Below, piece after piece: positions 61,653 through 64,000 of a DNA stretch of 64,000 nucleotides. The notes below the pieces were generated by a model. The model was given only the letters and a program-made list of their open reading frames with translations, made no database searches and had not been told where the DNA came from. The position numbers and the translations under genes were made by a program. Numbering within the stretch: the stretch's first letter is position 1; each line of letters begins with the position of its first letter. The stretch is taken from the NCBI GenBank assembly GCA_002719955.1, contig PBFW01000016.1:62001-126000 (forward strand), read 5' to 3'. The DNA is from Deltaproteobacteria bacterium (lineage in GTDB: Bacteria > Myxococcota_A > UBA9160 > UBA4427).

Positions 61653-61671
61653 GAGGGAGAGCCTCCTTGAT

Positions 61672-62154
61672 TCACTTATCCCACCGGGTACGCAGCTCCA
61701 CACCGGGCCCCTCTTCGTAGGGCCGGTAGAGTTCGAAGGTGCGTTCGTACCCGGTGTGCTTGATCTTCCATTCGCCGTCCACTTTCACATATTCGTCCGA
61801 GTAGAACCCGGCGCCCTGCAGAATCGAATGACCCGGCATGGCACCGTTGTCCTCACCGGGATTGACCACGTAGTCGTGCAGGTACCAGGTGCCCTTCGCT
61901 GTCGTCTCGCTCGTAAAATCGATTTCCGGACAATGCACGTTGTGCATCGACGCAACGTCGGTCCGCGTGAGTGCACCGACCAGAAATTCCATGACGTCGT
62001 CGATCCCATTCGCGGTGTATTCGCCCTTGTTGTAGGCCGCGTCCGCGTCGTCGGTGAAGACTTCGCGCAACTCCTTCCAGAGCTTGCTGTCGATGCAGCG
62101 AATATATTTGTACTTGAGTCGCTTGATGGCTTCGAGTTCTTCGAGCTGGGACAT
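61672..62154 (-). CDS. SnoaL-like / NTF2-fold protein
   Basis: 160 residues, RBS GAGGAG. SQLEELEAIKRLKYKYIRCID and LREVFTDDADAAYN form the opening; the later strands are MHNVHCPEIDFTSE and WKIKHTGYERTFELY, with KGTWYLHDYVVNP in the middle. The His and Asp positions resemble those of SnoaL-like hydroxysteroid isomerases (ketosteroid isomerase fold), which would fit the KstD-like gene 19 bases downstream on the same strand. Confidence 0.87.
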   Translation of the reverse strand: MSQLEELEAIKRLKYKYIRCIDSKLWKELREVFTDDADAAYNKGEYTANGIDDVMEFLVGALTRTDVASMHNVHCPEIDFTSETTAKGTWYLHDYVVNPGEDNGAMPGHSILQGAGFYSDEYVKVDGEWKIKHTGYERTFELYRPYEEGPGVELRTRWDK

Positions 62155-62307
62155 GAGGCTCCTCGATCTCGCAACGGATCCTGGCTGCGATCGCCAACGC
62201 TAGCCCGATTTTGGCTCCCGGTCCTCGCCCGACTCATTCGGAAAACGGATCGGTGTCCTCGCGGATCACACCGTGAATCCACCCGAGAGGAGCTATGCTG
62301 CGCCTCC

Positions 62308-63516
62308 ATGGAACTCGGATACGGTACAGAGCACGAAGCCTTTCGCGAGCGGGTACGCACCTTTCTCGACGCGCAGTGGCCGCCTCCGGATACACAGGCC
62401 AGGAACGCGACCCCCGATCAGATTCGATGCTTCCGACGGGCCGCGATCGATGCCGGTTACCTGTACCGAAATATCCCGCGTCGCTATGGGGGCTCGGAGC
62501 AGGAACCGGATATTCTCGCGGCGCAGATCATCCGCGAAGAATTCGCCGCCCTTCGCGCCCCGACGGAACTCACCGGCCAGGGCCCGCAGATGCTGGCCCC
62601 GACCCTGCTCGAACGGGGGAGCGAGTGGCAGAAGGAGCATTTCGTCCGCAAGGCCATCGAGGGTGAGCATATCTGGTGCCAGGGCTACAGCGAGCCCGGT
62701 GCGGGCAGCGATCTCGCATCCCTGCGCACGACCGGGGTGCTCGAGGACGGGGAGTGGGTGATCACGGGCCAGAAGATCTGGACCAGCCACTGGAAACACG
62801 CCCACTACATGTTCGCGTTGGTGCGCACAGAACCCGAGGCAAACAAACACGCGGGCATCTCCTACCTCCTCCTCGAGATGGACCAACCGGGGATCGAGGT
62901 TCGCCCCCTCAAGCAGATCACCGGCGACAACGAGTTCGCCGAAGTATTCCTCGACGGCGCGCGTACACCGGCGGATTGGATCGTCGGCGAACGTGGAGAG
63001 GGCTGGAGCGTCTCGCGTTCACTGCTCAAACACGAGCGCAACATGATCGGCAGTGCGAACCGTTCGGCGGGGCTCTTCAAGAGTCTCTTGCGCCTGGCCC
63101 GCAAGGTCCAGATCGATGGACGTCCCGCGGTCGAGGATCGCGGGGTTCGTGAAGCGCTGGCCCACATCCATGGCTATGTCGAAACCCAGCGCTGTTCCTC
63201 CTATGTCCAGCTCACTCGCGAGCTCCAGGGTCGCGACGCCGGCACGCTACCGATGTTCAACAAGATCACGAATACGAATATCGGACAGGATATTTCGAGG
63301 CTGTCACATCGCCTGCTCGGCGCCGAGAGCGCGCTGGCTCCGCGTGGACAGCCGTCCGGCCGAAGCTCCGGCAACGAGAAATGGATGAACCAGTTCATGG
63401 GGTCCCTCGGCATGGCGATCGCGGGTGGGACCACGAATATCCAACGCAATATCATCGCTGAGCGCGGGCTCGGACTGCCGCGCGACAGCGCGGCGGCGAA
63501 GACCGACGAGTCATGA
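62308..63516 (+). CDS. Acyl-CoA dehydrogenase, first subunit of a two-gene pair
   Basis: 402 residues. FAD-dependent fold: CQGYSEPGAGSDLASLRTTG is the FAD/substrate segment, VITGQKIWTSHWKHAHYMFALV the beta domain and GGTTNIQRNIIAERGLGLPR the end. Its stop overlaps the ATG of a second acyl-CoA dehydrogenase (ATGA). Paired genes of this kind encode heterotetrameric dehydrogenases of steroid side-chain and similar bulky acyl-CoAs in actinobacteria. Start ATG 62308 with GAGAGGAG upstream. Confidence 0.92.
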   Translation: MELGYGTEHEAFRERVRTFLDAQWPPPDTQARNATPDQIRCFRRAAIDAGYLYRNIPRRYGGSEQEPDILAAQIIREEFAALRAPTELTGQGPQMLAPTLLERGSEWQKEHFVRKAIEGEHIWCQGYSEPGAGSDLASLRTTGVLEDGEWVITGQKIWTSHWKHAHYMFALVRTEPEANKHAGISYLLLEMDQPGIEVRPLKQITGDNEFAEVFLDGARTPADWIVGERGEGWSVSRSLLKHERNMIGSANRSAGLFKSLLRLARKVQIDGRPAVEDRGVREALAHIHGYVETQRCSSYVQLTRELQGRDAGTLPMFNKITNTNIGQDISRLSHRLLGAESALAPRGQPSGRSSGNEKWMNQFMGSLGMAIAGGTTNIQRNIIAERGLGLPRDSAAAKTDES

Positions 63517-64000
63517 ATTTCGATCTTTCCGACGACCAACGACTGCTCGAAGAAACGGTCGATCACTTCCTGGGCACGGAATGCCCGATGACGCGTGTGC
63601 GCGAACTCTTCGATGGCGAAGAGGGCTACGACGACAGGGTCTGGCAGGGACTGGGCGAGATGGGCATTCTCGGCTTGCATCTGCCAGAGGAGCTGGGCGG
63701 TGCAGGCCTCGAGATGCTCGAACTCTCGCTGGTCGCCGAAGCCATGGGGCGTCACGCGACCCCCGGTCCCTTCTTCGAACACGCGCTCGCGGGCATGGCG
63801 ATCGATCTGGGAGGCAGCGAGGCGCAGCGCGAGCAGTGGCTCCCGAAGCTCGCCACCGGCGAACTGCGCGCGAGCTTCGCGATCGCCGAACGGGGGGACG
63901 AGAGCGGAACCGAAGGGGCTTGGCGCCCAGAGCAGTGGCGATTGGGTGACGAATCCACGCTCACCGGCGAAAAGCAATTCGCGCCCCACGCGGACGGAGC
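63513..64000 (+). CDS. Acyl-CoA dehydrogenase, second subunit, 3' end cut by window edge
   Basis: N-terminal 162 residues. MNFDLSDDQRLLEETVDHFL is the usual start of the helical domain, then GLHLPEELGGAGLEMLELSL with the conserved GG and AMGRHATPGPFFEHALA. The start overlaps the stop of the first dehydrogenase gene, so they are translated together. The remainder lies past the window, so presence of the catalytic Glu is not visible. Loss of the FAD segment in one partner is common for such pairs. Confidence 0.9.
   Translation, partial: MNFDLSDDQRLLEETVDHFLGTECPMTRVRELFDGEEGYDDRVWQGLGEMGILGLHLPEELGGAGLEMLELSLVAEAMGRHATPGPFFEHALAGMAIDLGGSEAQREQWLPKLATGELRASFAIAERGDESGTEGAWRPEQWRLGDESTLTGEKQFAPHADG

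Noticed and set aside
1..64000. CRISPR arrays, insertion sequences, integrases, attachment sites, rRNA
   Set aside because: No regular repeat-spacer pattern, transposase or integrase motif, or rRNA-like segment was seen in reading the window.

Overview
This 64 kb window is high-GC and gene-dense and looks like chromosome from an uncultivated Gram-negative, aerobic bacterium with a heterotrophic, lipid-like catabolic repertoire. Gram-negative features are lipoprotein signals, a Tat substrate, an outer-membrane barrel candidate and a DUF1592/DUF1552 pair of the kind common in Myxococcota, Planctomycetes and related groups. Placement near the former Deltaproteobacteria (Myxococcota/Binatota-like) is inference from gene content only. 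I found no rRNA, tRNA, CRISPR array, transposase, integrase or phage gene.

Layout. 0-2.3 kb: the end of a hybrid cluster protein gene and an MmoC-like reductase. 2.7-7.5 kb: a tightly overlapped operon of exported proteins (CxxCH-bearing DUF1592-type lipoprotein, Tat-exported DUF1552 protein, a lipoprotein and an exported VOC-fold protein). 7.5-19.8 kb, minus strand: P450, amidohydrolases, a MarR regulator with a candidate operator, nitronate monooxygenase, two DapB-like dehydrogenases, an SDR, a PPOX protein, a P450 remnant and a VOC protein, closed by a convincing intrinsic terminator. 19.9-28.7 kb: two tandem amidohydrolases, crotonases, a frameshifted CoA-transferase and two acyl-CoA synthetases. 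28.7-42.8 kb: SnoaL-like proteins, SDR, TetR plus Rieske oxygenase, a universal stress protein, alcohol dehydrogenase, DUF1214 protein, class II aldolase, crotonases and a CoA ligase. 43-46.7 kb: TauD-type dioxygenase, an LLM flavin enzyme, a membrane di-iron hydroxylase and a SnoaL-like gene with an in-frame TGA. 46.7-51.3 kb: a beta-barrel candidate, a secreted Arg-Pro-Glu repeat protein, an amidohydrolase and a Pit phosphate transporter. 51.7-64 kb: CoA ligases, P450, SMP-30, SDRs, a KstD-like flavoprotein and a two-gene acyl-CoA dehydrogenase.

Read together, oxygenases (2 P450s, Rieske, TauD-type, membrane di-iron), a KstD-like flavoprotein, five CoA ligases, paired acyl-CoA dehydrogenases, four crotonases (three with a 6-oxocamphor-hydrolase-like His/Asp pair), a CoA-transferase and six amidohydrolase-superfamily proteins suggest oxidation, CoA activation and ring or side-chain cleavage of cyclic or isoprenoid-type compounds. 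No substrate can be read from sequence alone.

The window also holds many broken genes: a P450 with an internal deletion, a CoA-transferase frameshifted in a seven-base homopolymer, a frameshifted small exported protein, a DUF342 remnant, a SnoaL-like gene with a premature TGA, an amidohydrolase N-terminal stub and decayed reading frames near 2.4 kb. Single-base cases may be sequencing errors; the deletions cannot be explained by one miscalled base.
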